64,000 bases of DNA from Rhodamnia argentea. Taxonomy: Eukaryota; Streptophyta; Magnoliopsida; Myrtales; Myrtaceae. The stretch covers positions 12,772,001-12,836,000 of the forward strand of contig NC_063153.1 in NCBI RefSeq assembly GCF_020921035.1, read 5' to 3'. Under the pieces are notes generated by a model. The model was given only the letters and a program-made list of their open reading frames with translations. It made no database searches and was not told the DNA's origin. Positions 24,304 through 35,057 of the stretch are shown piece after piece. How positions within the stretch are numbered: position 1 is the stretch's first letter; every line of letters begins with the position of its first letter. The translations under genes and the position numbers were made by a program.

Positions 24304-26010
24304 AGTGGACTGAGGGAAAAGGCCTGATGGGTCAAGATAGAGGATTTATTTAAATTTGCCATAAGATTTTTTTCTTTTTCATTCTTTGGATGGACCAGAT
24401 TTTGTACGGTCATCGCTTTAGGATGATACAGACAACAACGACAACAAAAATTTGACTTCTAGGTTGTAAAAAGACGTAGCTTTTGTCGATTCGGTTCGTC
24501 CCTTCAATGGATTTCAACTGAAAGCGGAAAAGATGATTAGCAGTTCTGTTGGTAAAATCGTGGACCGTGGAAGTTCTTCCAATCATTTCAGCTGTAAAAC
24601 CATCTGGACGCTTGAACAGATCAAAATGGGGCGGATAAGCATCGAATTGAAAGTGATATTCGGCTCGTAATGAGCTAAGATCGATTGTCCGAGGAAAGTT
24701 TCTCGCTTTCTCCTTTTGATCATCAGCAACCGGGGTAAGTCTAGTCGTGCGACAATCAAGACCGGGCAGGGGACAGCGCGGCTTGCTACTCGCAAGGGAT
24801 GGCGACCACGACTCGCGTGTGCGTGCTTTTCTCATTTCGGCTGGTCTTATTATGAGATTTGCATGCAAGTCTACGAGCCAAGTGTAAGAGAGTCTATAAT
24901 GTATCGTATGGCTCACGCGATTGCAGGCTCGAAGGGAATCGCCCGACCGTTAAACCGTCGTCTCCCTCGATGATCTGATTCCCTGGAAAAATTTTGAAAA
25001 CCAAGAGTCGAACGCTTGTAGCGATTACTGTGTAGATCGACCCTTAAACAACACTGGATGCATGAGATCCAACATCCTGGAATCAACTCAAAGTATTTGC
25101 CTCGTATCAAGGATCGCAATGTCAGTTGACAATATGAAAACTCTGTGCTGAACGTCGGCGGACGAGCAGATTGATGGACAGAAAATATTTCGAAACTTAA
25201 AAGCTCATGCAAAAGTAACTCCTGATTCAACTCAATATGACTCTTGCTGACCATGATAATACTCTGTGTAGATGTATGACGAATCTTGCATTATGATGTG
25301 TTATTCTCATAATTATTCGAGCTCGCTGTTCCTATTGTGAACGGCCTGCAACTAGACTCGGATAGGGCCGCCGCCCATTTCTCAAACATTTTGTCTACCG
25401 TTTCCTATGAACGAACTCAGGTCAAGTACATGACAAAGGAAAAACGAACACACTATGACCAAATAGATGGAACCGATCACAAGGTATATTGCAAACAAAA
25501 ATGACCACAATCCTAGCACTGGATTGTCGCAGTATGTCGAGCATTAGTTAGATATGTATTGACCATGGTAATTGCGCACGTCGGTGCATGCTTTGGCATG
25601 GCAGGACAGAAGGCCAGAAGGATCCTACCTGTGTCCGACACCTTTGCCCATGCTCCCAATTCCACCGAAACTGAGTCTTTTCCTGGAGGAGGCCCGAAAT
25701 GGGCTTAAATTGACAGCAACCTCATGTCTCGTTGATAGTCTTCCCCAGTAACCTACTTGCAGAAGTATGACATGTATATGAGAATTAGGCCTTTTTAGGT
25801 AAGAAGAAATGGGGCCATAATGAGGTAATTGCGGTGCGAGTGGCGCTAAACATGAAAATACATTATAATGTCGTGATTGTCATCGTTCCGGAGACCTGAA
25901 CTCCCTCCGAGTGCGATATTCTGTTAATCCAAGAATCGGTATTATGCAGCTTCTTGTCCTGGTCATTGAATCCAACCTTTCATGAGGGGGCTAACAAGTT
26001 TTTTCCAACT
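24304..26010. other. ERF 3' flank and intergenic DNA; no gene recognised
   Basis: The ERF 3' UTR occupies an uncertain length after 24303. Beyond it I see no credible gene. A long minus-strand open frame near 24410-24916 starts without ATG and matches nothing I recognise. Confidence 0.45.
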
Positions 26011-26013
26011 GAA

Positions 26014-27071
26014 TGCAAGTCTGGGAACAATTCTGAAGTGACAAAAAGCTCAACTGCTGATCCTGATTCTACTCAGTTTCAGCTGTTCTTACCTTATAAA
26101 ACCATGGTTTTGCCGACAAATCCCCCGCACCATATTGATGAGAGATCTGAACCGAGATGCCCGCGAAGTGGGAGATGAATCATAAATGCGCCACGACTTA
26201 GCCATTTACAAGGAAAGTAGTTATTCACCTATCATGACCTCGGTGAACCGACTGACCTGAACTGCCAAAAATTGCTGTGAGCAAGTGTGGCTCTCCAACA
26301 AAACTCTAGAGGAATTCATTAGCAAGAAAGCTTTCCTTTTATCAGCTTCAGCGGTGTTAATGACATTCCGATGCGATTGGAAAAACTTCTTATGTAAAGT
26401 GCGATACATAATGCATCTGTAATGGAAAGTTCTATACAGATTATGAATTATATCATTGCCGAAATAGTCATCATGCCATTTATTCTAGGCTTGAGATCGA
26501 AAAACTACCAAACAAATGGTGCTACCGAGTAAAGCCATAGTTTTCTTCGAAGTTTTCGGACTAAATGTTTCTCGTAATTCTAACTGAACAAGATGAGGTG
26601 AGGAATCATCGCAGTCGTGACTCGATAAACCTTGTCACGTCACTCTTACTATTGATTCCTATCAGCGAAAGAATGTCATATTCAGTTATCAATTTCAGTT
26701 GCGATTGCACGCTAGTTTAGAAGTTTGAGAATTCACCTGCATAATGTCTACTGAACTAAGTCATTCATTTTCATCTGGTTACAGAATTTGAGATGACGAG
26801 CATGGCAATGTGTATAAAGGGCAGCATACAAGTACTTTCCGCTTTTGCTGCGTTATAAACTCCGGTATTTCAACCTTAAGCAATGCTAACAGAGGAAGCC
26901 AGTACTTAATATTAGCTGTCTTGATGAGAGTCGGTTTTCGCATCCATATCTTTCCTGAAGTGCTATAGGAAGAATCTCTCAGAGGTGGCATTGTTCATGT
27001 TCGCAGTGATCTAAACCAGAAGGAATGAGTTCATTTTCTTATCGTGACATCGATGCTGCATGTACTTTTGG
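26014..27071. repeat. Large tandem duplication B, copy 1
   Basis: Landmarks, in order: TGCAAGTCTGGGA.CAATTCTGAAGTG; CAGCTGTTCTTACCTTATAA; TGAGAGATCTGAAC; TAGCAAGAAA.CTTTCCTTTT; CATTGTTCATGTTCGCAGTG; GACATCGATGCTGCA. All recur in the same order from about 27136. No intact coding frame is conserved between the copies. Confidence 0.85.
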
Positions 27072-27094
27072 CCACTTCCAGACCAGAAGAATCT

Positions 27095-27133
27095 CGTCTT
27101 CATGAAGGGACTGACCGAGCCTTCATGAAGACG
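27095..27133. repeat. Perfect 14-bp inverted repeat at the junction of duplication B
   Basis: The arms CGTCTTCATGAAGG (27095-27108) and CCTTCATGAAGACG (27120-27133) are exact reverse complements separated by 11 bp. Each arm contains the palindrome CTTCATGAAG. The structure sits exactly between the two copies of duplication B. Confidence 0.9.
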
Positions 27134-27135
27134 AT

Positions 27136-28330
27136 TGCAAGTCTGGGAGCAATTCTGAAGTGACAAAACCTCAACTTTGTATCCCGATTCCCGCTCGGTT
27201 TCAGCTGTTCTTACCTTATAAAACCGTGGTTTTGCCGACAAATCCCCCATAGCATATTAATGAGAGATCTGAACAGAGCCGCCCACCAAGTGGGAAAGTA
27301 GTTTTTCATCTATTGAACAGAAAAACTGCCAAAAATTTGCAGTGATAAGTGTGGCCCTTGAACGAACTCTAGAGGAATTTATTAGCAAGAAAACTTTCCT
27401 TTTAGCAGCTTCAATAGCGCAAATCGTATACCGATGCAAATGGCTATTGCCGATGTTGTCATCATGCCATTTCCTCTAGGCTTAAGACCAAAAAACTGCC
27501 AAACAAAAGGTGATATCGAGTATAGCAATGGTTTTCGCCGAAGTTTTAGGATCCACTGGTTTCTTGTTCAAGAAACCGGACCCGGACTGGATGCGCCATT
27601 TTAACTCCGGTTATTGTCAAATTCTGCGCAATCACAAATGCTTCAGAAGCTGCACCATCATCTTGCTACATAAGTACAGAGAACTGCAGGCTAATGCAAA
27701 AAATGAACACCTATATTCGGCTGATCAACGTAACCATGAAGGACAAGACCTTCGTATTTCATATGGAGGATCCCGTTATGCAATGACGGCTCACTAATTA
27801 TAGGGCTGTATCTGAACTAGATAGCGGATGGAAGAATTTCTAACAGCACCGGATGAGTTCAGGAATCGCCTCGGTCATGACTTGGGTACAATAAACCTGG
27901 TCACGTCGCACTTACTATCAAATCTGATCAGCGAAAGTAGGTTGTTTGATTATCATTTTCAGTTAGGCGACTCGCCAATTTAGAAGTTTGACAATACACC
28001 TGCGTAATGACTACTTAACCATTCGTCTGGTCACAGCAGCTGAGATAACGAACGCGGCAATATGCTTGAAGGACAACATACATATACTTTTCTCCGTTTT
28101 TGCCGCGTTATAAACTCTGGTATGACCACTTCCAGACAATGTAAACAGAAGAAGCCGGCACTAAGTAGTCGCAGTCTCGATGTGAGTCAGTTTTCGCTTC
28201 CATCTCTCGCCTGAAGCGCTAAAGGAAAAAGCCAGAATCTCTCGGAGGGGGCATTGTTCATGTTCACAATGATCTAAACCAGAAGAAACGATTTCACTTT
28301 CTTTTCGCGACATCGATGCTGCAAATATTT
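27136..28330. repeat. Large tandem duplication B, copy 2
   Basis: This is the diverged partner of 26014-27071, in direct orientation. It carries an additional 250 bp or so (roughly 27565-27815) that is absent from copy 1. It is therefore longer despite the same landmark order. Confidence 0.85.
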
Positions 28331-29000
28331 AGATCCACTCAGGTACTTCTGTTTCACTTTGATGTGCGCTCTATGCAAGTACCAAGCTACACTTGACCTT
28401 TTGACTTCCAAAGTTTGATTTCATCATCATTAGTCAACAAAAGACAGCGTTGATTTTCCAATTCGGCTTAGTCATTCTTCATATTTGCAGCTAATATCAA
28501 TTCAACATGTTGCATGACATGCTAAAGCTTAACTCTACCCTGTCAGAACAAAAAGAAAAATTTACTCCGTTTTAGGTAATACTAGTACATCGCATCGTCG
28601 CGATGCCGGTCCTGTTCCAGTTCCCGATCCCGACTCCGCTCATGATCCTGCTGCTGTAACTACTTCGCCTTTCTTAGCCACGGATAAGGCCCAGCCCAGC
28701 TCCTCTCTTGTCGGTCCACGGGTCGCAAGGATTTGGGCCGGGCTTCTATAGAATATGCAACCATTTGCCACAAAATGCAATAATTTGGTGATAGCCCCAG
28801 TTTCCTACTCATGATAATGACAAGATGGAAAATGCAAGCTGTGACTTTTACCAAGAATTTGGTGTCATACCTACTTGGCTTGTAACTTTTGGGTGGTGCG
28901 CATTTTGGGCAAAACTTCTTAAGCCCGGTTGCCTAATCATGCTCAATCAACATCATCTTCTCATTAAAGGGCCTCCATTAGCAATTTTTTGAGATTATGT
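28331..29000. other. Intergenic; no gene recognised
   Basis: No domain-bearing open frame or convincing splice set was found. Confidence 0.4.
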
Positions 29001-29007
29001 GTACACC

Positions 29008-29142
29008 TTCTCTAAAAATGAGCCAGCCTTTCCCATGACCACCTTCTAGATTTTCATGAAATGCTTTGACTTGGGGCTCAATGAATTTCGAGAAATATTT
29101 GATTGCTATGTCGATGACATCATTCTAATGTTCAAGAGTAGG
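29008..29142 (+). pseudogene. Ty3/gypsy-type reverse transcriptase relic
   Basis: In one frame the sequence reads FSKNEPAFPMTTF, a stop, then IFMKCFDLGLNEFREIFDCYVDDIILMFKS. This resembles the retrotransposon RT segment that runs from the 'FGLKNAPATF' region to the catalytic YxDD box, here YVDD at 29107-29118. At least one nonsense codon interrupts it, and no surrounding pol frame survives. Assignment to Ty3/gypsy rather than another RT class is tentative. Confidence 0.55.
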
Positions 29143-29149
29143 TGACACT

Positions 29150-30485
29150 TTTGAAGATTTGTGCCTGTGGATCATATGAAGTCACGACGGTATCTTCTTT
29201 AAGGCACTTGAAATTTCTCATACAGATCATCTCCCCCGCATCCTCGTTTCTAGTAAGTCAATCAAACTATAAATAGCGGTTATAATGTCAATCGACATCG
29301 GATATAGTTTACTTATTTGAATAACCCTCTTCAAATTTGTCACTCCCAACTCAAAAACTAAAAAATCTGCGTCCGCTACTTTGACGCCTAAAAATAATCT
29401 GCTACAACATTCGAATGGTGGGACAATGTTGTCGACATCCCTATGTTGTCCGAATCACAAATCGAGTCGTGCGTGTCGTGGGGGGTAGCTTTCCGCTCGG
29501 TTGCCTCGTCCGCCGGGTTAACCCGGGTTCACGCGACGTCGTCCTCCAACTACCGTCGGATTCCCGACACGTGTCCGCTGTCACGTGAGTGGACATCTAT
29601 CAGTGACTTGTAGACTTGGAGGACCCCGAATGTGAAAGCAACAAGTTGGACAGTAATTCTGTTGCACATTATTGCCTCCTCGAATTCAACAAAATTACTC
29701 AAATGCCCCCTCCGATCGCCATCCGCAATCCCATTTGTTATTGTAGGTGCGGACGGTCGAGATGTAGAGAAGGTAAGTTTTGATAAAGAAATAAGAAATT
29801 GAATCTACAGATTTGGCCCTCCATCAAAATCACATAACACTCTCCAAGTACAAACCAACGATGTCGTGACGACTCAAATCAACAACATCGTACCACCACC
29901 AAAATCAACGAATTCGCGATCGAATAGATATAATATGTTTACAACACGATTTTTTGTTTAGAAAACACATTTATATATAGAGAGAGTATGTTGGTAAATG
30001 TTGAATTAAATCTTGAAATTGAAACTAATTTGGTCAATTCATTTGAAATACACGTGCCTTAATCGGAATCGCACATTTATCGCTCAAAATTCAACGTCAA
30101 AAGATAAAGGGCAGCAACCCAAACTAAAATCAAAGCTGCCCCTTTACCTTTTCTAATCCCAACAAAGGGCAATTCATTCATGTGGATTGTAAAAAGGGCT
30201 CTTACTTTCATGCTCCTAAAGGGGAAAAAAGTAAAGCTTCTTTCCTCCTCTCACGCCTAAAAGGAATGGCCAGAAAAAAAGTGAAGAGCACACAATCATA
30301 CAAAGAGGAAAGAAAAATGACATGAGGAAATTGATTTCCCCCTCAAAATTTCCCATCTATATTCCTATGGAAGACAGGCCACAATAACATGGGTGGTGCT
30401 ACGATCCCGAAGAGGCCCGATATCTCGCGGGCTCCTCGCTATCGAATTGGCAAAGCAAAAGATCACAACTAGACTGAAATCTACT
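29150..30485. other. Intergenic; C+G-rich patch at 29460-29600
   Basis: The patch contains ACACGTGT, GTCACGTG and several ACGT cores, like a plant promoter. No gene follows it on either strand, so it may be the remnant of a lost gene's promoter or chance. Confidence 0.35.
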
Positions 30486-30489
30486 GAGA

Positions 30490-30800
30490 AAATGACGCAA
30501 TTAGTTCCTAAACTTTACTTCAATAAGCAATATGGTTCTTGACATTTTAATTTACCCAATGTGGCCCCGAACTTTAACCCCATATATAATATAATTCCTA
30601 AATTTTTAATTTACTCATTGTGATGCAATCCCTAGATTAGATAATACGGGGACTAGATTGAATCTAACGACATGATAATACGGGGATCAGAAGTTCAAGG
30701 ACCACGTCGCGCATTACGCTAAATTTCAACGACCACACCGAACAAATTAAGAATTCGGGGACTGCATTACACATCGAGACAAAGTTCGTGTGTTGTTTGT
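30490..30800. repeat. Fold-back-like repeat with 'CCTAAACTTTA / GGACCAC' phrases
   Basis: The left part is rich in 'TTCCTAAACTTT' and 'CCCGAACTTTAA'. The right part has 'AAGTTCAAGGACCAC' and 'AATTCGGGGACTGCATTACAC'-type phrases that read as their complements. This is consistent with a decayed inverted-repeat element of a family distinct from family 1. Confidence 0.4.
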
Positions 30801-31454
30801 ATCATCATCTCAAATCTATCATCGCAGTCATTAGATACAAATCCGCTGGCGGCAACGTATTACCAGGGCACGTCACCTTCCGAAGAGTATAGAATCACTC
30901 GTGATAGCAATACCCTTTTCAAGTAATGAAAAACTGTACATTTGGATCCGTGAGATGTCTAAAAAAAAAAGAAGAAGAAGAAGAAGAAGAAGAGGGGAAG
31001 CCTAAATAGATATAGCTTCTTCTACAAGCATTGTGGTCCAACAAATAGAGTTGTCAAATAATGGAAAAACAAATAAATTTCGAGGAAATGTAAATCATAA
31101 ACAAAACCTTCCATGGACTATACTGTCAAAACAAGGATCACATCACAAAAGCAAAACACCCAAGTGGTCACAAGCCAAAGCAACTCGGGCCCACAACCCC
31201 CCGCCCTTTCCAACCCTTTCCTTTTCCAAAACCCTTAAAAGAGCGGGCCCCAACAGTTTCAGTGGGGCCCCTTTAGACTACTTAGTGTCTCAGGCAATCA
31301 TTTTAGCTTCCACAGCCCGCCCCAGATCCTCACCACGCGTTCCCGGACGGACGGTCACGATGGGTTTGGCATCTTCCCGCTGTGCGTGTCGGGCTCGTTG
31401 GGGGGCCCCACAAGCGGGTCAAATCCCCCCAAAGCCCTCCCCCCTCCCCAAAGA

Positions 31455-31490
31455 ACGTCCCAATCATTGGACACAGACGTTATAAACAAC
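31455..31490 (+). promoter_or_regulatory. Candidate core promoter of the FLZ gene
   Basis: A CCAAT pentamer (about 31460) and TATAAAC (from 31481) lie about 265 bp before the FLZ ATG. Upstream is a C+G-rich stretch. Placement is by motif only. Confidence 0.4.
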
Positions 31491-31744
31491 GTGGGCCCCA
31501 CTGACAAGCGACCTTTTACTAAAAATAATGTCGGAATCCCGATTTTTAATAATTAAATTTAAAAAAAAAACGGAAATGATTTATTGGTCTTACTATAGTG
31601 ATGACCAAGCAATAGCTCTCTGTGTACACAAAACCATGGGCTCAGTCTAACCACTCCCAGTCATTATATTGGAGAGAATCAGATCCAGTTTCCTCCAATT
31701 CTCCACAATCTTAAATCTTTTTGGCAAAGCGAGAAGGCGTAGCC

Positions 31745-32632
31745 ATGTTGGGAAAAAGGCCGTTCATCCGGAAGTTGTCGGACCTCTTGATATCCGGCTG
31801 CGGCGGCGGCCGGTCCGGGCCCTCCGACCACCCCGTGGGGAGCCCGAGGACCCCCTTCGACTTCAAGGCTCAGTCGCCGAGGAGCCCGAGGGGCTACGAC
31901 CTCGGCGGGGTCGGGCTCGGCATCGTGGCGGCTCTCGGTCGATCCGGCGGCGAGGCCTCGGGGACGCACCTCGTGTGCGGCCCCCGGTGTCTCGGCCGCG
32001 CCCGGATCGGTGGAGGAGGTTTCGAGGACGCGGAGGTGGAGGCGGAGGCGGATGATTGCTTGGAGAACTACACGTACGTGACTTGTCACGGACCCGACAA
32101 ATCCTTCACCAAGGTGTATTACGATGGGGGTCTGGATTGGCCAAGTGAGCAGGAGAGTGATTATGGTGTTTTGAGAGAGCCAACGTCAAGGATCACGAGT
32201 GAAGAAGAAGAAGAAGAACAAGAAGAAGAAGAGGAAGACGTTCCAGTTTTTCAGACGCTGGACTTCCTAAGTTCATGTCACTTGTGTGGGAAGAAGCTCC
32301 ATGACATAGACATCTACATGTACAGGTACCATACCATAGAGATCCACCGTTTCTTTCTCTTGTTTTTTTCCAATCTAGTGTTGATTTCAAGAGCAATTGA
32401 AGTGTCAATTCCGCCCGCCATCTTTCCGATTCGGGTGATTGATGTTCTTTCTGTTTCTGCGATGAGCAGGGGAGAGAAAGCGTTCTGCAGCACCGAGTGC
32501 AGATCGACGCAAATGACCATGGACGAGCGGAAAGAGCAGAAATGCAGGAACGAGGCGTCGAAAGCCGCCGACGTTTCGAGCTCGCCATACACGAAGGACC
32601 GGATCTTCTCGACTGGGATTGTTGCGATTTAG
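31745..32632 (+). CDS. FLZ: FCS-like zinc finger (FLZ/DUF581) protein
   Basis: Two exons, 31745-32325 and 32470-32632 (TAG), encode 247 aa. The start MLGKRPFIRKLSDLL is typical of FLZ proteins. The FLZ domain is near residues 174-208: C178-x2-C181 in SSCHLCGKKLHDIDIYMYR, then the FCS signature and second Cys pair C200-x3-C204 in GEKAFCSTECRSTQM. The intron falls at the family's usual place, after MYR. An acidic Glu tract (EEEEEEQEEEEED) precedes the finger, and a Gly/Pro/Ser-rich N-terminus bears PRSPRGYDLGGVGLGIVAAL. FLZ proteins bind SnRK1 kinase subunits as adaptors in energy and stress signalling. The 144-nt intron is a multiple of three and has no in-frame stop, so unspliced RNA would encode an intact but finger-disrupted protein. 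Which FLZ paralogue this is cannot be said. Confidence 0.9.
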   Translation: MLGKRPFIRKLSDLLISGCGGGRSGPSDHPVGSPRTPFDFKAQSPRSPRGYDLGGVGLGIVAALGRSGGEASGTHLVCGPRCLGRARIGGGGFEDAEVEAEADDCLENYTYVTCHGPDKSFTKVYYDGGLDWPSEQESDYGVLREPTSRITSEEEEEEQEEEEEDVPVFQTLDFLSSCHLCGKKLHDIDIYMYRYHTIEIHRFFLLFFSNLVLISRAIEVSIPPAIFPIRVIDVLSVSAMSRGEKAFCSTECRSTQMTMDERKEQKCRNEASKAADVSSSPYTKDRIFSTGIVAI

Positions 32633-33351
32633 GGGAGGGCGGGCTAAAGGCACACGAGCGCAGACACCCGGAAGATGGTAAACAACCTCGTACATATAGA
32701 CGGCATGATACGACTACACGAGAGCTTAATCTTAGCTTTTGGTTTTTGAGAAGAAAGACGAGAGAAAACGGAAATTTTGCTCGGATGTAAGAGTGGAGCT
32801 CCAAATTCTGTAATGAAAAATCTGGTGCTCAGAAGACGAAATGAAGTGAATTGTAACTTCCAATATCGTCTGGAAGTCTCTCTTTCTTTATTTTACTCCC
32901 GATGCAGGTATACTTTAATTTGGTGCAGTCGTCCCAGTTAATACGAATTTCAGATACGATCGATGACTCTTTCGAACATACCTGAAACAATTCCTAGCTC
33001 ATGACTATCAGAGTCTGCATTTTTTTTTCCCCGGACCGCGCTGCCCGGCGTGCAGTGCATTTGCGGGATCTAAATTGACCATTCAACAACTTCGATCCAC
33101 CTTCAGCCAAAAAAGAGAGAACGACTCTTGATCCGCCATAAAGCTTTGGAATTTAACAGCAGATCATAGGAAAAGTTTTGCTTGGAAGTTGCATGCCAGC
33201 ACCAGTAAGATAAAGCCGAAGCCAAGCATTTTGTTTTAAAATTAAAACTAACCAAAGCAAACCTTCCTCGATTAACAGAACGTCCCGCTACTGACACTTG
33301 AAAAAAGACCTTTTCCGAGGAAAAGCGCTTTTGCTCTGCTCCCTGGGCTTA
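32633..33351. other. FLZ 3' UTR and short flank
   Basis: Non-coding sequence after the FLZ stop, up to the hAT target duplication. No other gene is recognised. Confidence 0.5.
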
Positions 33352-33359
33352 AGGATATG
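33352..33359. repeat. Left 8-bp target-site duplication of hAT element
   Basis: AGGATATG occurs immediately outside the left terminus. The identical octamer lies at 38866-38873 immediately outside the right terminus. An 8-bp duplication is diagnostic of the hAT superfamily. Confidence 0.95.
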
Positions 33360-33377
33360 TAGGGGTGTCAACGGTAC

Positions 33378-33521
33378 GGTTCGGTTCGATTTTTTTTAAT
33401 AACCGAACCAAACCATTATGGTAAATGGATGAACCGAACCTGATCATCACTTGAACCGAATATGTACCGAACCGAACCGAACCGAATTTTCGGTTCGGTA
33501 CGGTTCGGTTTTTCGGTTTTC
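33378..33521. repeat. Left subterminal CGGTTCGG motif array of hAT element
   Basis: At least eight GGTTCGGT/ACCGAACC copies in both orientations sit within 150 bp of the left end. They are mirrored by the right subterminal region. Such arrays are the usual hAT transposase binding sites. Confidence 0.8.
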
Positions 33522-33963
33522 CTCATTGTTTTTTTCCCCTTTTTTTAAAAAAAGAATTTACCCTTTAAAACAAGAAAATAACCCGATTTCATGTAATTGT
33601 TGCATCGATGGAACTTATTCTTCTCCCAAAAATGATGATAAACAAAATAGAATCAATTCTAACTTTACTTGGAAATCAATTAAGGATCCAAATTGCTAAT
33701 TGCAATTCTGAATCTCCATCTCTGTCTTCATCTATGTACTAATATTTCCCAAAAAATATAATAATAAAGAGGCAAGAAACCCAAAGAGAAAACAATGGGC
33801 TGTTACAAGTCATTTGTACATGTACAACTACAAAGTCACTTGCCCTATCAAAATCCCATTTTCTACAATTCGGTGGACTTAGTACAAAGACCACTTAGCA
33901 TGCAAAGTAATTCTCGACTTAGCAACAACCTCTCCAATTAAAACTGTGATAAAAAGGCAATAA

Positions 33964-34090
33964 CTACAACATTTTTCTATGGGGTTCTGGAGGACATTGA
34001 CATTTTCCGAGGAATGCATTTGCCTTTTGCGATGACTTCTCCTCCCTCTTCTCCTCCTTCACAACATCTTCCACCTCGGTCTTGGAGCTC
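33964..34090 (-). other. Exon-like frame inside the hAT element (Lys/Glu-rich tail)
   Basis: A 3' splice-like GTGCAACAG precedes an open minus-strand frame SSKTEVEDVVKEEKREEKS...GKCQCPPEPHRKML ending in TAG. It could be the terminal exon of the captured gene fragment, or a chance frame. No family is recognised. Confidence 0.3.
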
Positions 34091-35057
34091 CTGTTGCACA
34101 AAATTAGACACATTCACAAATTGGAACAAAAGAGAAAGGAATTTGCAAACTCTGCAACCAAGTAAATGTTAAAAGCTTTGGTATTTGTTACCAAACGGGG
34201 ACATAAAGGCCAAGATTATGTTCAAGATGAAGATAGATAGATATGGATGTAGTTTTTCCACTTGCGACCTAGATAACCAATTCAATGTCTTCGATACATC
34301 GGATAGTTGGAGTGGTCTATACTTGATCTTGCTGCTTTGAGATGATGCTAGAGAGTTCTATTTACGTACAAGAAAAGTAGAGAAGAATCAGTACAAGGAT
34401 GTAGAAATCATCCAAGACCACTTCCATATCGATGATGTACCTTCTCCTAGCTGGAGTTTGCTATGAGAAAATCAAACACAAGTACTTAACTAATCAACCA
34501 AAAATAGAAGGCCAATTTGAACTGCAGGAGTTACGTAAAAGAATATGATATGTCAACAATAAATGCTGAATCCTCTGTTGATCAGAAGCTAAGCAAACAA
34601 TCTCCATCGCGCAAGAGAGCATAAACACCGATAAATTACGTAACTCCTTTTGATTAATAAGCAATAGATATAACCAATTAATGAATTGCATGATTACAAA
34701 ACTCATGTTACCATGCTTAGCCATACATCCATAATTCAAATAAACCGCATGAACCCTATTACCCTATATTTTGCGGGTTCAGTCATTATTCTTCCTTTAG
34801 CTATAAGCTAGCCAAATCACATCTCTTTTATTCCAATGTAGCAAACAACTCAAAAGACAAACATGGTTTATGCAACCATAAACTGACTTTACACCGAAGT
34901 TAAGAAAATAGTTTAACAAGTACCTATCTCCAACTTCATCAATCATCAAGAGAAAGCAATATCGAGTTCGGACCCATGACCGTACTTGATAACTCTGCAT
35001 TAAATTCACAATGCAAATGAGAATTGATGTATCTATTGTAAAATTGAAATATGTATT

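Noticed and set aside
24410..24916. Minus-strand 168-codon open frame after the ERF gene
   Set aside because: It starts without ATG, has no recognisable family and no splice partners, and lies where the ERF 3' UTR is expected.
31721..32632. FLZ read as one uninterrupted exon of 303 codons
   Set aside because: The finger would be split by a non-conserved insert. GT-AG signals at 32326 and 32469 and family exon structure support an intron, so the open frame is noted as an exitron-like feature.
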